Positions 7,714-17,617 of a DNA stretch of 39,183 nt are shown here, piece after piece. The DNA is from Lachnospiraceae bacterium (GTDB taxonomy: Bacteria; Bacillota; Clostridia; Lachnospirales; Lachnospiraceae), in NCBI GenBank assembly GCA_017396145.1, contig JAFQMS010000019.1, positions 1 to 39,183 of the forward strand, written 5' to 3'. The position numbers and the translations under genes were made by a program. Within the stretch, counting starts at the first letter, position 1. Each line of letters starts with the position of its first letter. The notes beneath the pieces are model-generated. The model was not told the origin of the DNA and did no database searches. It worked only from the letters and a program-made list of their open reading frames with translations.

Positions 7714-8652
7714 ATGAGTGCAAATTACGAAAAAGCCTATAAGGTAATGAATGAAGTATGTAAAGTAGTTATTGGTAAAAATAGAGTTATTAAGCAGATT
7801 ATGGCGTCTATTATTGCAGGTGGTCATGTACTTTTAGAGGACATGCCAGGTGTTGGTAAAACAACAATGGCAATGGCATTTTCAAGAGCCATGGAGTGTA
7901 CACAGAGAAGAATGCAGTTTACACCTGACGTTATGCCATCAGATGTGGTGGGTTTTAATATTCTTAATAATGAGAAAGAATTTGAATACAAGCCAGGTGC
8001 GATTTTCTGTAATCTATTCCTTGCGGACGAGATTAACAGAACTTCTCCTAAAACGCAATCAGCGCTTTTGGAAGTTATGGAAGAAGGTAGGGTTACTGTA
8101 GACGGTGTTACAAGACCGCTTCCAGAGCCTTTCTTCGTACTTGCAACTCAGAACCCTTCAGGTTCAGCGGGTACACAGTTACTACCTGAGTCTCAGCTTG
8201 ACAGATTTATGATTAAGGTTTCTATGGGATATCCGGATTTGGATAGTGAGTTTACCATGTTGAAAAGTAAGGTAAATAAAGTAACAGTAGACACTATTGG
8301 AAAAATTATCAGCAAAGAAGAACTTGTGGAGATTAAGAAAGAAGTAGAAGATGTTTTTGTAGCTGATGAGATATTAAAATACATTGCAAGTATTTGTGCG
8401 GCAACAAGAAAGCATCCACACATAAGACTTGGAGTAAGCCCAAGAGGAAGTATTGCGCTTCTTAATATGTCAAAGGCTATGGCGTTCTTGAATGGAAGAA
8501 ATTATGTTATTCCTGAAGATGTAATGGAAGTTGCAACTTCTGTTATGGGTCACAGAATAATTCCTAATACAAAGGCGAGAGTTAATAATGTAACGGTATA
8601 CGCTATAATAGATGAGATATTCAAGAGTGTACAGTCCCCTAGAATTAAGTAG
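7714..8652 (+). CDS. MoxR family AAA+ ATPase
   Basis: A 312-residue AAA+ protein. Walker A is LEDMPGVGKTTMA, Walker B LFLADEINRTSP followed by QSALLEVMEEG, and sensor 1 is VLATQNPSGSAGT. The length is normal for MoxR proteins, which act as chaperone-like ATPases for the proteins encoded next to them. Start ATG 7714 has GGAGAG upstream; in-frame ATGs at 7690 and 7702 lack one. It is followed 52 bp later by a DUF58 gene and then a membrane transglutaminase, the usual MoxR-DUF58-TgpA order. Its client is probably one of these, but no substrate is known. Confidence 0.92.
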   Translation: MSANYEKAYKVMNEVCKVVIGKNRVIKQIMASIIAGGHVLLEDMPGVGKTTMAMAFSRAMECTQRRMQFTPDVMPSDVVGFNILNNEKEFEYKPGAIFCNLFLADEINRTSPKTQSALLEVMEEGRVTVDGVTRPLPEPFFVLATQNPSGSAGTQLLPESQLDRFMIKVSMGYPDLDSEFTMLKSKVNKVTVDTIGKIISKEELVEIKKEVEDVFVADEILKYIASICAATRKHPHIRLGVSPRGSIALLNMSKAMAFLNGRNYVIPEDVMEVATSVMGHRIIPNTKARVNNVTVYAIIDEIFKSVQSPRIK

Positions 8653-8704
8653 TTTCGCAGATGAATGGAGCGAGGTGTGAAAAACACTTTGGAACGGAGA
8701 AGAT

Positions 8705-9910
8705 ATGACTAGGAAACTTTTAGGACATCTGCTAATTGTATTAGCGGTGGGAATTTGGTCAGTTTTATATGAGAATTACGGATTGCTCTTATTGTTCGTT
8801 ATGTTGCTTGCTTTGCCAATAAGTTTTTTTGTTTACAACGTGTACGCAAGAAAGAAAATAGAACTAGACTTAGAGATGGTAAAGAGCAGGATTATCAAGA
8901 ATGATTTGCAAGAAATCGTAATTAAAATAAACAACAAAACTTTACTTCCAGTACTTGTTATGGATTTGGACATTGAAGTGGAAAATATGATGCAGGGAGT
9001 TAAGGATGTTGTAAGAAAAAAAGTGTATACCATCAATAGGGGATGGCAGACAAAGACTATTGTTTTTCGCGCATCCTGCTGTGGAAATATTAAAGTGAAG
9101 ATAGGTAGGGCATATATATATGATATATTTAGGCTTACAAGACTAAAGATAGATGTGTATGCCGAAAGCGTATTTCCGGTAATACCACAGATGGGAATAA
9201 TAGATAGTGATGAAATGCCAACAAATACCGCAGTTGTGGTAGAAAGTGATGTGTTTTCCAAGGTTAAAAAAGGAGAAGATGTGTCAGAAGTTTTTGATAT
9301 TCGTCCATATGTTCAGGGCGACCGTCTTAATACGGTTAACTGGAAAATAAGCGGAAAAACAGATGAACTGATAGTTAAGGAACTTAGTCTTCCTGTAGGA
9401 AACGGAATTGTGATAATGGTGGAACTTTTTGATGATGGAAGATCGCCATATTCTCAAGATTATATTGATACTCAGATAGAAACGGCACTTACACTTTCAT
9501 TAAAACTAATTAAGGAATTAGACCTTGTTCATTATATTGCTTGGTATGACAAGGAAAATAAATGCTGTGACAGACTTAAGGTTACAAAAGAAACTAGCCT
9601 TACTCAGATTGCAGCGGCTTTGTTATCTGTTAGAATATATAGTGACGGATATAATCTGGCAATGAATTATTATAACGAGTTTTACGCAGAGACAGATGCA
9701 CATATATACTACATAACCACAGGGTTTACAGCGACAAGTTTAGATGCGATTAGTTATAGTCAGCGTAATGCAATTAAGAAACTTCTTTTGGTGGCAGGAA
9801 GCGAAAAGTCCGTTTCAAATGAAGCAAAGACTTTAATTGCGGCAAATGATATGTATCTGCATATTGTTGAGATGGTTAATAAACAATCCTTGGCTGGTTT
9901 TGAGTTGTAG
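8705..9910 (+). CDS. DUF58 domain-containing membrane protein
   Basis: A 401-residue protein with two hydrophobic segments at the N-terminus (about residues 5-45) and the DUF58 signature FDIRPYVQGDRLNTVNWK followed by the K-T-D-E-L run. The part after it looks like a vWA-type fold (GIVIMVELFDDGRSP), as in many DUF58 proteins. DUF58 proteins go with MoxR ATPases and transglutaminase-like membrane proteins, but their biochemical role is not settled. Start ATG 8705 follows GGAGA. It is 55 bp upstream of the TgpA-like gene with no terminator between, so the three form one operon. Confidence 0.9.
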   Translation: MTRKLLGHLLIVLAVGIWSVLYENYGLLLLFVMLLALPISFFVYNVYARKKIELDLEMVKSRIIKNDLQEIVIKINNKTLLPVLVMDLDIEVENMMQGVKDVVRKKVYTINRGWQTKTIVFRASCCGNIKVKIGRAYIYDIFRLTRLKIDVYAESVFPVIPQMGIIDSDEMPTNTAVVVESDVFSKVKKGEDVSEVFDIRPYVQGDRLNTVNWKISGKTDELIVKELSLPVGNGIVIMVELFDDGRSPYSQDYIDTQIETALTLSLKLIKELDLVHYIAWYDKENKCCDRLKVTKETSLTQIAAALLSVRIYSDGYNLAMNYYNEFYAETDAHIYYITTGFTATSLDAISYSQRNAIKKLLLVAGSEKSVSNEAKTLIAANDMYLHIVEMVNKQSLAGFEL

Positions 9911-9965
9911 AATATAGTTAAAAGTATAGAGAATTTTGTGAAAATTACTGGGAAATGAGATTAAT

Positions 9966-12881
9966 ATGGCAAGTAAAAGGAAACAGGAAAAACTGAATAA
10001 ACAAAGACAAAAACTTGTTAGAGACAGAGATAAGATTCTTGCAAAAGCTGCCAAGAAAGGTAAGTATAATAAGTTTGAAAAGCGTCTTTTGGCCGCTAAA
10101 AAGATAGGATTATTTATTCCTGTTGAGGGAAGATATGATGCCAGAGTATCAAAAAAAGCGGGAGTAGTCTATACATTTGCAATGGCTATCCTTTTGTCTG
10201 TAGGTTTATTTGCAGCTTATATGGGTTTGATAGATTCCATGGGGATGAATGTAAGCCCTTTTAATGTTTTTGTACCAATTGCAACTATTATGGTGGGGCT
10301 TTCATTTGCAAGAACATACTTGTCCAAAAAATTAATCTGGACTATATATAGTGTTATTATTCTGATTTATGGAATAGGTATTCGCCTTAATATAAAGAAA
10401 CTTATAAAGTGTGTGGGTACTTTTTTTGATATTATCCATATGAGAATGCAAGAGTATGAAGGACGAGAGGTAATTGCCACGTCATCATCAAGTAGGGATA
10501 TTACATTATTATTTGTGGTGATGGGGGTTTTTAGTGCTATTGTTATAGTTGCTACAGTAAAGACATTAGGCGGAACAACATTATTTGCAGTATTTACCAT
10601 GCCTTGTGTTGGAGCATGCATGATAGTAGGTATAATGCCAAATTTTATTTGGTTTATAGTATATGAACTAATACTTGTGGGTGTTACCTGTGCAGATGGT
10701 ATAGTGGGGTATAAAGAATACGGGAAACAGTCAGAATTCATAAAAAAAGAAATGAAAATATACAAAAAACAGTATCAGGTAAGTGCCACGGAACAGATGA
10801 CTACCGGCGCATATGTGAAGATAATGCTAATCTCCATGGTTGCTGCTTTGATGGTTGTTCTTGTTACATCATTAGTATTTCCTAAAGATGATTACGAGAA
10901 GAAAAAAGCGAGTGATATGAGAGATGGTTTAGAAAACGAACTTGTTAGCCTTGAGAAAAAGTTAAACAATTCCTTCAATCTTGGACTAGATTTTGCGGAT
11001 AAGATAAATGGTATAAATGAAATAGATGTGGGTGAGGGGAAAGGTAAACTACCACAACTTCCGTTTGACGTGGATGTTGACAAGATTCTAAAGAGAGTCA
11101 AAAATGGTGGAGGAATGGCTTTTGGAGTAATTCCTGAGGGGGAGATATCCTTAGATGGTACAAAGGAAAAAATGACAGTTACAGTAGGTAAACTGACAGA
11201 CAAACTTTATATAAAAGGATATATTGCAGATACCTATGAAGATGGAAGATGGGGGTGGAATAAAAAGTCTTATGTAGAGCCTAGGTATGCGGCAAATTAT
11301 TTGAGAGAATTAGAAGGTAGATTATATGTAATTCCATACAATACGATAATAATAGATAGCACAAAAGAAGGATCAGGAACTAACTTTATTCCTTACTTCA
11401 CTAGAGATGTTGCGTACGGACATTCCTATAATGAGGATGGAAGTATTTTGAATTCCTACGAGGGTCAGTCATACTTTTTTAAATATGATGTCAGCCTTGA
11501 TAATATAACTGACAGTGGATTTGAGATTGTAGGAAGCCACTGGGAGGAGTTATGTAATGATAATGGAAAATATGTGACTGATGATGACTTGTATGAGTTT
11601 AATAATCAATATTTAGCAGATAATTTTTCGGACGCATACAGAAGGGAACTGGTTAATAGTTGGATAGATTTAGGATATGTAAGGGATATTAAAAATGATG
11701 TACTAATCTCAAACTCCATGTATGGAGTAGATGAAGATTATCTGACGAATTATCCGGATTTGTTAGACAAAAAGGTAGAGATTAACGACCAGATAATTAA
11801 TAACGTTAAGTTTGTTCAAAGTTATCTTTCGTCAAATATGACATATACATTAAGTCCGCCTAAAAACCATACAGATTTAGATAGCGCATCCTTTTTCCTA
11901 AAGGAAAGTCGAAGAGGATATTGTATGCACTTTGCTACATCAGGAGCGCTTCTGTTGGCAGAAATGGGAGTTCCGGTAAGATATGTAGAAGGTTATGTAC
12001 TTACTAAGGAGAACTATTCAAAAGCTAGAGAAACGGATACTGAAGGGGTTTGTGTAGAAGTTGAAGGAGATTACGGAGTATATGGAGAAACTAATTATCA
12101 GATGTATGAGGTGCCTGTATATGGTGCAAATGCTCATGCATGGGTTGAAGTTTATCTAATGGGAATAGGCTGGGTTCCGGTAGAAATGACTAAGGTTAGT
12201 TCTTTAGGATATGGCTTTGAAAGCGTAATAGAAGAGGCGCTGCAGGGTAACAGACCAACAAATGAACCAATTAAAACAAAAGAACCTGAGCCAACAAAAG
12301 AACCAGTCAAAACAAAAGAACCAAAGCCAACAAATGAGCCAAAACCTTCAGTGCAACCTGAAAAAACAAGTGAACCTAAGGCTACCATAAAGCCGGAAGC
12401 ATTAAATGATGACGACAAAGACAAGAATGAAGACACAGGAAAAATAAGTCCACTGTCCTTGGGAATTATCATAGGGTTCACATGCTTGTTGGCACTGATA
12501 ACAAGTTATATAATATTTAGAAAAACAAAGAATTATAGAATTAGTCAAAGGCTTATTACGAGAAGAGGTACATTGAAGTATATATTTACTGTTTTTGAAA
12601 GAATTAACAAAAGAACAGGAATAGTATATGAAAATGACACAAGATATGATGACTATGCAAGGCTTCTGTCTGAAACCTACGAGTTTTTAAGTGAGAAAGA
12701 TGCCCTTTCATATATGGAGAGTATACATAAAGAATTGTTTAGTAAGGAAGGAATTACAGAAGAAGAATTTGAAAATGTGAAGAGAATATATGCAGAGTTT
12801 GTGGATAAGATTTTTGAAGATAAGAATAAATTCTATGTATTTTATCTAAAACATTTTGTAATGGTTAGGAGAAATGTGTAA
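9966..12881 (+). CDS. TgpA-like membrane transglutaminase-like cysteine protease
   Basis: A 971-residue protein. A basic N-terminus (first about 60 residues, rich in Lys and Arg) leads into about six membrane segments up to residue 310. A large outside region holds the transglutaminase-like core: Cys653 in RRGYCMHFATSGALLLAEMG, His724 in NAHAWVEVYLMG, and Glu740 in GWVPVEMT, where many relatives have Asp. A Pro/Thr/Lys/Glu-rich linker (about 770-810; KEP and NEP units) precedes a last membrane helix and a cytoplasmic tail of about 110 residues. The family is thought to act on peptides or wall components outside the cell. It closes the MoxR-DUF58-TgpA set and is 32 bp upstream of a response regulator. 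Confidence 0.85.
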   Translation: MASKRKQEKLNKQRQKLVRDRDKILAKAAKKGKYNKFEKRLLAAKKIGLFIPVEGRYDARVSKKAGVVYTFAMAILLSVGLFAAYMGLIDSMGMNVSPFNVFVPIATIMVGLSFARTYLSKKLIWTIYSVIILIYGIGIRLNIKKLIKCVGTFFDIIHMRMQEYEGREVIATSSSSRDITLLFVVMGVFSAIVIVATVKTLGGTTLFAVFTMPCVGACMIVGIMPNFIWFIVYELILVGVTCADGIVGYKEYGKQSEFIKKEMKIYKKQYQVSATEQMTTGAYVKIMLISMVAALMVVLVTSLVFPKDDYEKKKASDMRDGLENELVSLEKKLNNSFNLGLDFADKINGINEIDVGEGKGKLPQLPFDVDVDKILKRVKNGGGMAFGVIPEGEISLDGTKEKMTVTVGKLTDKLYIKGYIADTYEDGRWGWNKKSYVEPRYAANYLRELEGRLYVIPYNTIIIDSTKEGSGTNFIPYFTRDVAYGHSYNEDGSILNSYEGQSYFFKYDVSLDNITDSGFEIVGSHWEELCNDNGKYVTDDDLYEFNNQYLADNFSDAYRRELVNSWIDLGYVRDIKNDVLISNSMYGVDEDYLTNYPDLLDKKVEINDQIINNVKFVQSYLSSNMTYTLSPPKNHTDLDSASFFLKESRRGYCMHFATSGALLLAEMGVPVRYVEGYVLTKENYSKARETDTEGVCVEVEGDYGVYGETNYQMYEVPVYGANAHAWVEVYLMGIGWVPVEMTKVSSLGYGFESVIEEALQGNRPTNEPIKTKEPEPTKEPVKTKEPKPTNEPKPSVQPEKTSEPKATIKPEALNDDDKDKNEDTGKISPLSLGIIIGFTCLLALITSYIIFRKTKNYRISQRLITRRGTLKYIFTVFERINKRTGIVYENDTRYDDYARLLSETYEFLSEKDALSYMESIHKELFSKEGITEEEFENVKRIYAEFVDKIFEDKNKFYVFYLKHFVMVRRNV

Positions 12882-12913
12882 GGTTACAGTATTAGGAAAG
12901 AGAGAGTGAAGGA

Positions 12914-13600
12914 ATGGCTAGAATACTTATAGTTGAGGATGAGATTAAGATTGCAAGATTTGTTGAATTGGAGTTAAAGCATGAGGGTTACGAAGTAAAG
13001 GCTGTTCATGATGGCACTCAGGGTAGCGAAGAGATTATTAAAGAGGATTACGATTTGGCAGTATTGGATGTAATGCTTCCCGGGATGTCTGGTTTTGAGA
13101 TTTGTGCTAAAGCGAGAGAAGCAGGGGTGAAGATACCCATAATTATGCTTACTGCTAAAGATGATGTTACAGACAAACTGTCTGGATTTGACAAGGGCGC
13201 AGATGACTATATGACAAAACCTTTTGCCATTGAAGAACTGCTTGCAAGAATTAAAGTTCACCTAAGTCGTGCTAAAGCTGGTGAGGAAAAGAAAGTAAAG
13301 ACTTTAGAGTATGGAAAACTTAAATTAAATATTACCAGTCACACAGCCTATTATGGTGATGATGAACTTACACTTACTAAAAAAGAATACGAACTTTTAG
13401 AATATCTTCTCAAGAATAAGGATACTGCTCTTTCAAGAGATAACATTTTAAATGTCGTATGGGGATATGAGTATTTTGGAGATACCAATGTTGTTGATGT
13501 GTATGTCAGGTATTTAAGACAAAAAATAGACGATAAATATGGAGTTAAAATAATTGGAACTGTTAGAGGTATTGGATACATTATCAGAAGCGAGGAATAA
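12914..13600 (+). CDS. Response regulator, OmpR family
   Basis: A 228-residue receiver plus winged-helix regulator. The acidic pair is in IVEDEIKIARFVE, the phospho-acceptor is Asp52 in LAVLDVMLPGMSG, and the Lys lies in DDYMTKPFAIEELL. The DNA-binding domain shows LTLTKKEYELLEYLLKNKD and NVVDVYVRYLRQKID. It resembles the ArlR/CssR-like group by eye, but no exact orthologue is claimed. It starts 32 bp after the transglutaminase-like gene and ends 3 bp before the kinase start, so it is probably read from the moxR operon and coupled to the kinase. Confidence 0.92.
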   Translation: MARILIVEDEIKIARFVELELKHEGYEVKAVHDGTQGSEEIIKEDYDLAVLDVMLPGMSGFEICAKAREAGVKIPIIMLTAKDDVTDKLSGFDKGADDYMTKPFAIEELLARIKVHLSRAKAGEEKKVKTLEYGKLKLNITSHTAYYGDDELTLTKKEYELLEYLLKNKDTALSRDNILNVVWGYEYFGDTNVVDVYVRYLRQKIDDKYGVKIIGTVRGIGYIIRSEE

Positions 13601-13603
13601 GAT

Positions 13604-15037
13604 TTGGCTGACAGAACAATTGAGAGAATAAGAAAGATTTTAATAAAAACTGTTTTGCCACTACGAAAGAAAAAGGAAGAGTTCTTTAGCAAACTTAGGT
13701 TTTCTATTCAATTTAGGATTGCTTTAAATTATATGAAACTTTTCATTATTAACTCGGTGATAATTGTGTTATTATTTATCCTGACATTTATTACTGTATG
13801 CAGTGTTAATCATGAAAAAGAGATTGATGAAATTGTAGCGGGAATGGAGAAGGGTGAAATAACAAAAGAAGAATATCACAGAGTATATGAGAATACAGAC
13901 ATAAAAATGCGAGTAGAGGATACGGCGGGGAATGTTATCTATGATGATATAGACTACAAAGCATATAATAGTGTAAATATTCTTGGAAAGGCATATTGTG
14001 AAAGAACAGATGGTAAAGTAAGATTTATTATGTTTGAAGACAGACAGATAAATGCCAAGAAGGAATACTTTATACATTTTCAAATGGATTATTCTAAGGA
14101 AATAGATGTGTTTGTAGAAGTGTTGGGAATTATGATGATTATTATACTATTCCTTACAGTGTACATGGTGTACTGTGGACGAACCCAGACAAAGAGAATC
14201 CTAAAGCCTATTGATGATATGTCTATGGCGGCGCAAAGGCTTACAGCGAATAATCTAAGCAGTCAAAGACTTAATGTGGAAGGTACCAAAAACGAACTTA
14301 AGGATTTGGCGGGTACAATTAACACAATGTTGGACAGACTAGAACTTTCCTATGAAAGCCAAAAGCAGTTTGTATCGGATGCGTCCCACGAACTTAGGAC
14401 CCCTATAGCGGTTATTCAAGGTTATATAAATATGTTAGACCGTTGGGGAAAAGAAGATAAAGAGGTTATGGAAGAGTCAGTAGAGGCCATAAAGAATGAA
14501 TCTCAGGCTATGAAGGAACTTGTTGAAAAGTTATTGTTTTTGTCTAGACATGATAAGAAAACATTAAAACTTAACAAGGAGAAGTTTGATGTGGCAGAAA
14601 TGATAACCGATACGTTGAAAGAAACTCAAATGGTTGCAAAGGACAGAAATGTTGACACATACGGAATTGACAGTTGTTATATATATGGAGACAAACAATC
14701 AATTAAACAGGCGGTTAGAGTGTTTGTGGACAATGCTGTTAAGTATTCTAAAGAGGGAGATAGCATAATAATCAGTTGTGAGTCTAAGAATGGAAAATGC
14801 TACATATCCATAAAGGATACGGGTATAGGCATGAAGAGAAAAGACATTGATAATATTTTTAAAAGGTTTTACAGAGCAGATGATGTTAGAAAGAAAAACA
14901 TATCAGGACATGGACTTGGACTTTCTATAGCAAAACTTATAATATTAAAGCATACTGGAAGTATTACAATAAATTCTCAATATGGAACAGGAACAACATT
15001 TACCATAATGTTGCCTGTTTTGCAATATAAAAAATAG
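13604..15037 (+). CDS. Sensor histidine kinase with HAMP domain
   Basis: A 477-residue kinase with two membrane segments (about 44-66 and 170-191) flanking a sensor domain of about 100 residues, then a HAMP linker, H box VSDASHELRTPIAVIQGY (His262), N box (VDNAVKYSK), G1 (DTGIGMKR), F box (KRFYRADDV) and G2 (GHGLGLSIAK). All catalytic motifs are intact. The start is TTG at 13604, with GAGG eight bases upstream and only 3 bp after the regulator stop; the next in-frame ATG (13733) would remove the charged leader. This is the partner of the preceding regulator. Its position after MoxR/DUF58/TgpA suggests envelope sensing, which is inference. Confidence 0.92.
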   Translation: MADRTIERIRKILIKTVLPLRKKKEEFFSKLRFSIQFRIALNYMKLFIINSVIIVLLFILTFITVCSVNHEKEIDEIVAGMEKGEITKEEYHRVYENTDIKMRVEDTAGNVIYDDIDYKAYNSVNILGKAYCERTDGKVRFIMFEDRQINAKKEYFIHFQMDYSKEIDVFVEVLGIMMIIILFLTVYMVYCGRTQTKRILKPIDDMSMAAQRLTANNLSSQRLNVEGTKNELKDLAGTINTMLDRLELSYESQKQFVSDASHELRTPIAVIQGYINMLDRWGKEDKEVMEESVEAIKNESQAMKELVEKLLFLSRHDKKTLKLNKEKFDVAEMITDTLKETQMVAKDRNVDTYGIDSCYIYGDKQSIKQAVRVFVDNAVKYSKEGDSIIISCESKNGKCYISIKDTGIGMKRKDIDNIFKRFYRADDVRKKNISGHGLGLSIAKLIILKHTGSITINSQYGTGTTFTIMLPVLQYKK

Positions 15038-15136
15038 TTTGCTAAAAACTGTGATTTATTGTAAAACATATATGGTAGAAAAAGTTGCGTTGAATAAGAA
15101 ACGAAACGATGAAACTGAACAGGAATGGAGAATATT

Positions 15137-16006
15137 ATGAAGATTATTGACAAATTTCAAAATGATAAAACGGTGTTTTCTTTTGAGATATTTCCGCCAA
15201 AGAGAACTAGTCCTATAGAGACAATTTATGAAACTTTAGAGCAATTAAGTGATTTGAAACCAGACTTTATAAGTGTAACTTATGGTACAGGCAGCAGAGA
15301 AGATAAGTATACCACTTGTGAGATTGCAACTATAATTAAAGAAAAATATAATGTGGACCCGGTGGCACACCTTACTTGTATTTCTTCCACTAAAGAGGAT
15401 GTGGTCGAAGTGCTTGGAGAATTAAGAAAGTCGGGAATAGAGAATATACTGGCTCTTCGAGGGGATATAAATCCTAATATCCCTATTAAAGAGGACTTCA
15501 AACACGCCAGTGATTTAGTGGAGTTTATTAAGAAAGATTATGATTTTCATGTGTCAGGGGCATGTTATCCTGAGACTCATGGAGAGGCAACCTCCATGGT
15601 GGAAGATATTATTAATCTTAAGAAAAAGGTGGATGCAGGAGCAACACATCTTATGTCACAACTTTTCTTTGATAATAATGCCTTTTATAGTTTTTTAGAA
15701 AAGGCGAGAATAGCGGGAATAAATGTGCCTATTGAAGCTGGAATTATGCCGGTTATTAATAAGAATCAGATAGAGAGAATGGTTACTATGTGTGGAGCCA
15801 GCCTTCCTAATAAGTTTGTGAAGATGATGCAAAAATATGATGGACACCCTCAGGCGTTAAGGGATGCGGGAATTGCCTATGCCATAGACCAAATCGTTGA
15901 TTTGATAAGTAATGGAGTGGACGGAATTCATCTGTATACAATGAATAATCCTTATGTGGCAAGAAGAATTACTGAGAGCATCGGTAGTTTGATAAATGTG
16001 GATTAA
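15137..16006 (+). CDS. metF: Methylenetetrahydrofolate reductase
   Basis: A 289-residue TIM-barrel flavoprotein that reduces 5,10-methylene-THF to 5-methyl-THF for methionine synthesis. Recognised by FSFEIFPPKR near the N-terminus (with the catalytic Glu), ISVTYGTGSR, VAHLTCISS, and ILALRGD. The length is that of the bacterial catalytic-domain-only form. ATG 15137 is chosen because GGAG lies six bases before it; an ATG at 15125 overlaps that site. No metH or SAM riboswitch is seen; the 99-bp leader is too short for an S-box. proC follows 28 bp later. Confidence 0.93.
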   Translation: MKIIDKFQNDKTVFSFEIFPPKRTSPIETIYETLEQLSDLKPDFISVTYGTGSREDKYTTCEIATIIKEKYNVDPVAHLTCISSTKEDVVEVLGELRKSGIENILALRGDINPNIPIKEDFKHASDLVEFIKKDYDFHVSGACYPETHGEATSMVEDIINLKKKVDAGATHLMSQLFFDNNAFYSFLEKARIAGINVPIEAGIMPVINKNQIERMVTMCGASLPNKFVKMMQKYDGHPQALRDAGIAYAIDQIVDLISNGVDGIHLYTMNNPYVARRITESIGSLINVD

Positions 16007-16034
16007 TAGCACAAGAGAAAGAGAGAAAAGAATT

Positions 16035-16832
16035 ATGAATAAAGAAATTGGATTTATTGGATGTGGAAATATGGCTAGTGCCATGATTGGTGGAATAATC
16101 AAAAGTAAGATATTTAAGGCAAATGAGATTATTGCATCAGATGCTAATGAGATGGCAGTGCGTAATGCAGCAAATAATCTTCTAATTGAAACAACAAATG
16201 ATAATAAACTAGTTGCAAGACAGTCTAAGATACTAGTGTTGGCAGTTAAACCAATGTATTATAGCGCAGTGATTCAAGAGATTGCATCGGTTGTTAATGA
16301 AGAGCAGATAGTCATTACTATTGCTCCAGGGCAAACTATAGCGTCTGTTGAAGAGAGATTTGGCAAAAAGGTTAAGGTAGTAAGAACTATGCCAAATACG
16401 CCTGCATTGGTTTGCGAAGGAATAACAGGAGTATGTGCTAATGATAATGTGACACAAAATGAACTTGATCTTGTATGCAAAATCCTATCAGGGTTTGGTA
16501 AGGCTGAGGTTGTGGGAGAAAACCTTATGGATGTAGTTGTTTCTGTAAGTGGAAGTTCTCCAGCTTATGTGTTTATGTTCATTGAGGCAATGGCTGATGC
16601 TGCGGTTGCTGATGGAATGCCAAGGGATAAAGCGTATAAGTTTGCTGCACAGGCAGTTATGGGAAGTGCTAAGATGGTTTTAGAGACAGGAAAGCATCCA
16701 GGAGAATTAAAGGATATGGTTTGCTCTCCTGGCGGAACAACAATAGAGGCTGTTCGAGTTCTTGAAGAGAAGGGATTTAGAAGTAGTGTGATTGAGGCTA
16801 TGAAGGCTTGTACTCAGAAAGCGAGGAAGTAA
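16035..16832 (+). CDS. proC: Pyrroline-5-carboxylate reductase
   Basis: A 265-residue NAD(P)H-dependent enzyme making proline from pyrroline-5-carboxylate. The N-terminal Rossmann fold shows IGFIGCGNMASAMIGG; the C-terminal dimerisation domain holds the family signature starting at GELKDMVCSPGGTT and the substrate-site stretch VSVSGSSPAYVFMFIEA. The length fits the family. ATG 16035 is preferred over an in-frame ATG at 15996 that would overlap metF; a purine-rich GAGAGAAAAG leader precedes it. It is the second gene of a metF-proC-DUF975 run; the pairing has no obvious pathway logic. Confidence 0.94.
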   Translation: MNKEIGFIGCGNMASAMIGGIIKSKIFKANEIIASDANEMAVRNAANNLLIETTNDNKLVARQSKILVLAVKPMYYSAVIQEIASVVNEEQIVITIAPGQTIASVEERFGKKVKVVRTMPNTPALVCEGITGVCANDNVTQNELDLVCKILSGFGKAEVVGENLMDVVVSVSGSSPAYVFMFIEAMADAAVADGMPRDKAYKFAAQAVMGSAKMVLETGKHPGELKDMVCSPGGTTIEAVRVLEEKGFRSSVIEAMKACTQKARK

Positions 16833-16834
16833 TT

Positions 16835-17548
16835 ATGAATAATGATTTTATTTGGGGAAGAATAAAAGAGGATGCAAAAATTGCCTTTCATAATCAGTGG
16901 GGAGTTGCAGTACTTATTACGTTGTTTATAGGCTTTTTTACCTTAGTAAACGAGGCATTATCTGCAGTAGAAAACATTGCTATAAACACCAGTTTATATA
17001 AGGAATTGCTTGATAGTGAGGTAATTGACGCTATAATAAAGTTTTACATGAAATATGACATCTTATTTCTTGTAGTGCCATTGGCTATAAGCCTATTCCT
17101 CATAATAGCTAAATATGGAGAGTGTAAATTGTATCTGGATATAGTAGAGTCTAGGGATGCAAGGTTTTCTACGATATTTGAAGGATTTCTATATGTGTTT
17201 AAAGCAGTAGGAGCAAGTTTATATACAACAATTCTTATAGTGTTGTGGTCGTTTTTGTTCTTTATTCCAGGATTGATTGCAGGAATAAAATATTCTATGA
17301 CAACCTATATAATTGCGGAGAATCCTAGCATTCCAATCACAGATGCTGTGGACATGAGTAAGAATATGATGGATGGACATAAGATGGATTATTTTATGCT
17401 CAAACTATCATTTATTCCATGGGTAATTCTTATAACATTAACATGCGGACTTGCCAGTATATATGTAACACCATACATGAACTCAGCCACTGCTCAGTTC
17501 TATGTACAGGTTAAGAGCGAGTATGAAGTGGAGAATGGGGAAGAGTAG
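16835..17548 (+). CDS. DUF975 family integral membrane protein
   Basis: A 237-residue protein with about five hydrophobic segments (near residues 20-45, 70-95, 125-155, 185-215). The motif FFIPGLIAGIKYSMTTYII and the downstream ITDAVDMSKNMMDGHKMDYF match the DUF975 pattern known from Firmicutes. Function is unknown. It starts two bases after the proC stop, so translation is likely coupled, and GCGAGG inside proC serves as its binding site. The terminator at 17579 closes the operon. Confidence 0.8.
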   Translation: MNNDFIWGRIKEDAKIAFHNQWGVAVLITLFIGFFTLVNEALSAVENIAINTSLYKELLDSEVIDAIIKFYMKYDILFLVVPLAISLFLIIAKYGECKLYLDIVESRDARFSTIFEGFLYVFKAVGASLYTTILIVLWSFLFFIPGLIAGIKYSMTTYIIAENPSIPITDAVDMSKNMMDGHKMDYFMLKLSFIPWVILITLTCGLASIYVTPYMNSATAQFYVQVKSEYEVENGEE

Positions 17549-17578
17549 AAGAGAGGAAAGGTAATATGGAATAAATAA

Positions 17579-17615
17579 CAAGTGCCACGCTTTTTGAAGT
17601 GTGGCACTTGCTTTA
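17579..17615. terminator. Bidirectional terminator between convergent operons
   Basis: CAAGTGCCAC (17579-17588) pairs with GTGGCACTTG (17601-17610). It lies between the rightward proC/DUF975 run and the leftward sigma-factor gene that ends at 17618. T-rich bases follow on both strands, though neither run is long. Confidence 0.7.
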
Positions 17616-17617
17616 TA

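Noticed and set aside
15038-15136. SAM riboswitch (S-box) before metF
   Set aside because: The gap is under 100 bases and lacks the long paired structure and terminator expected of an S-box.
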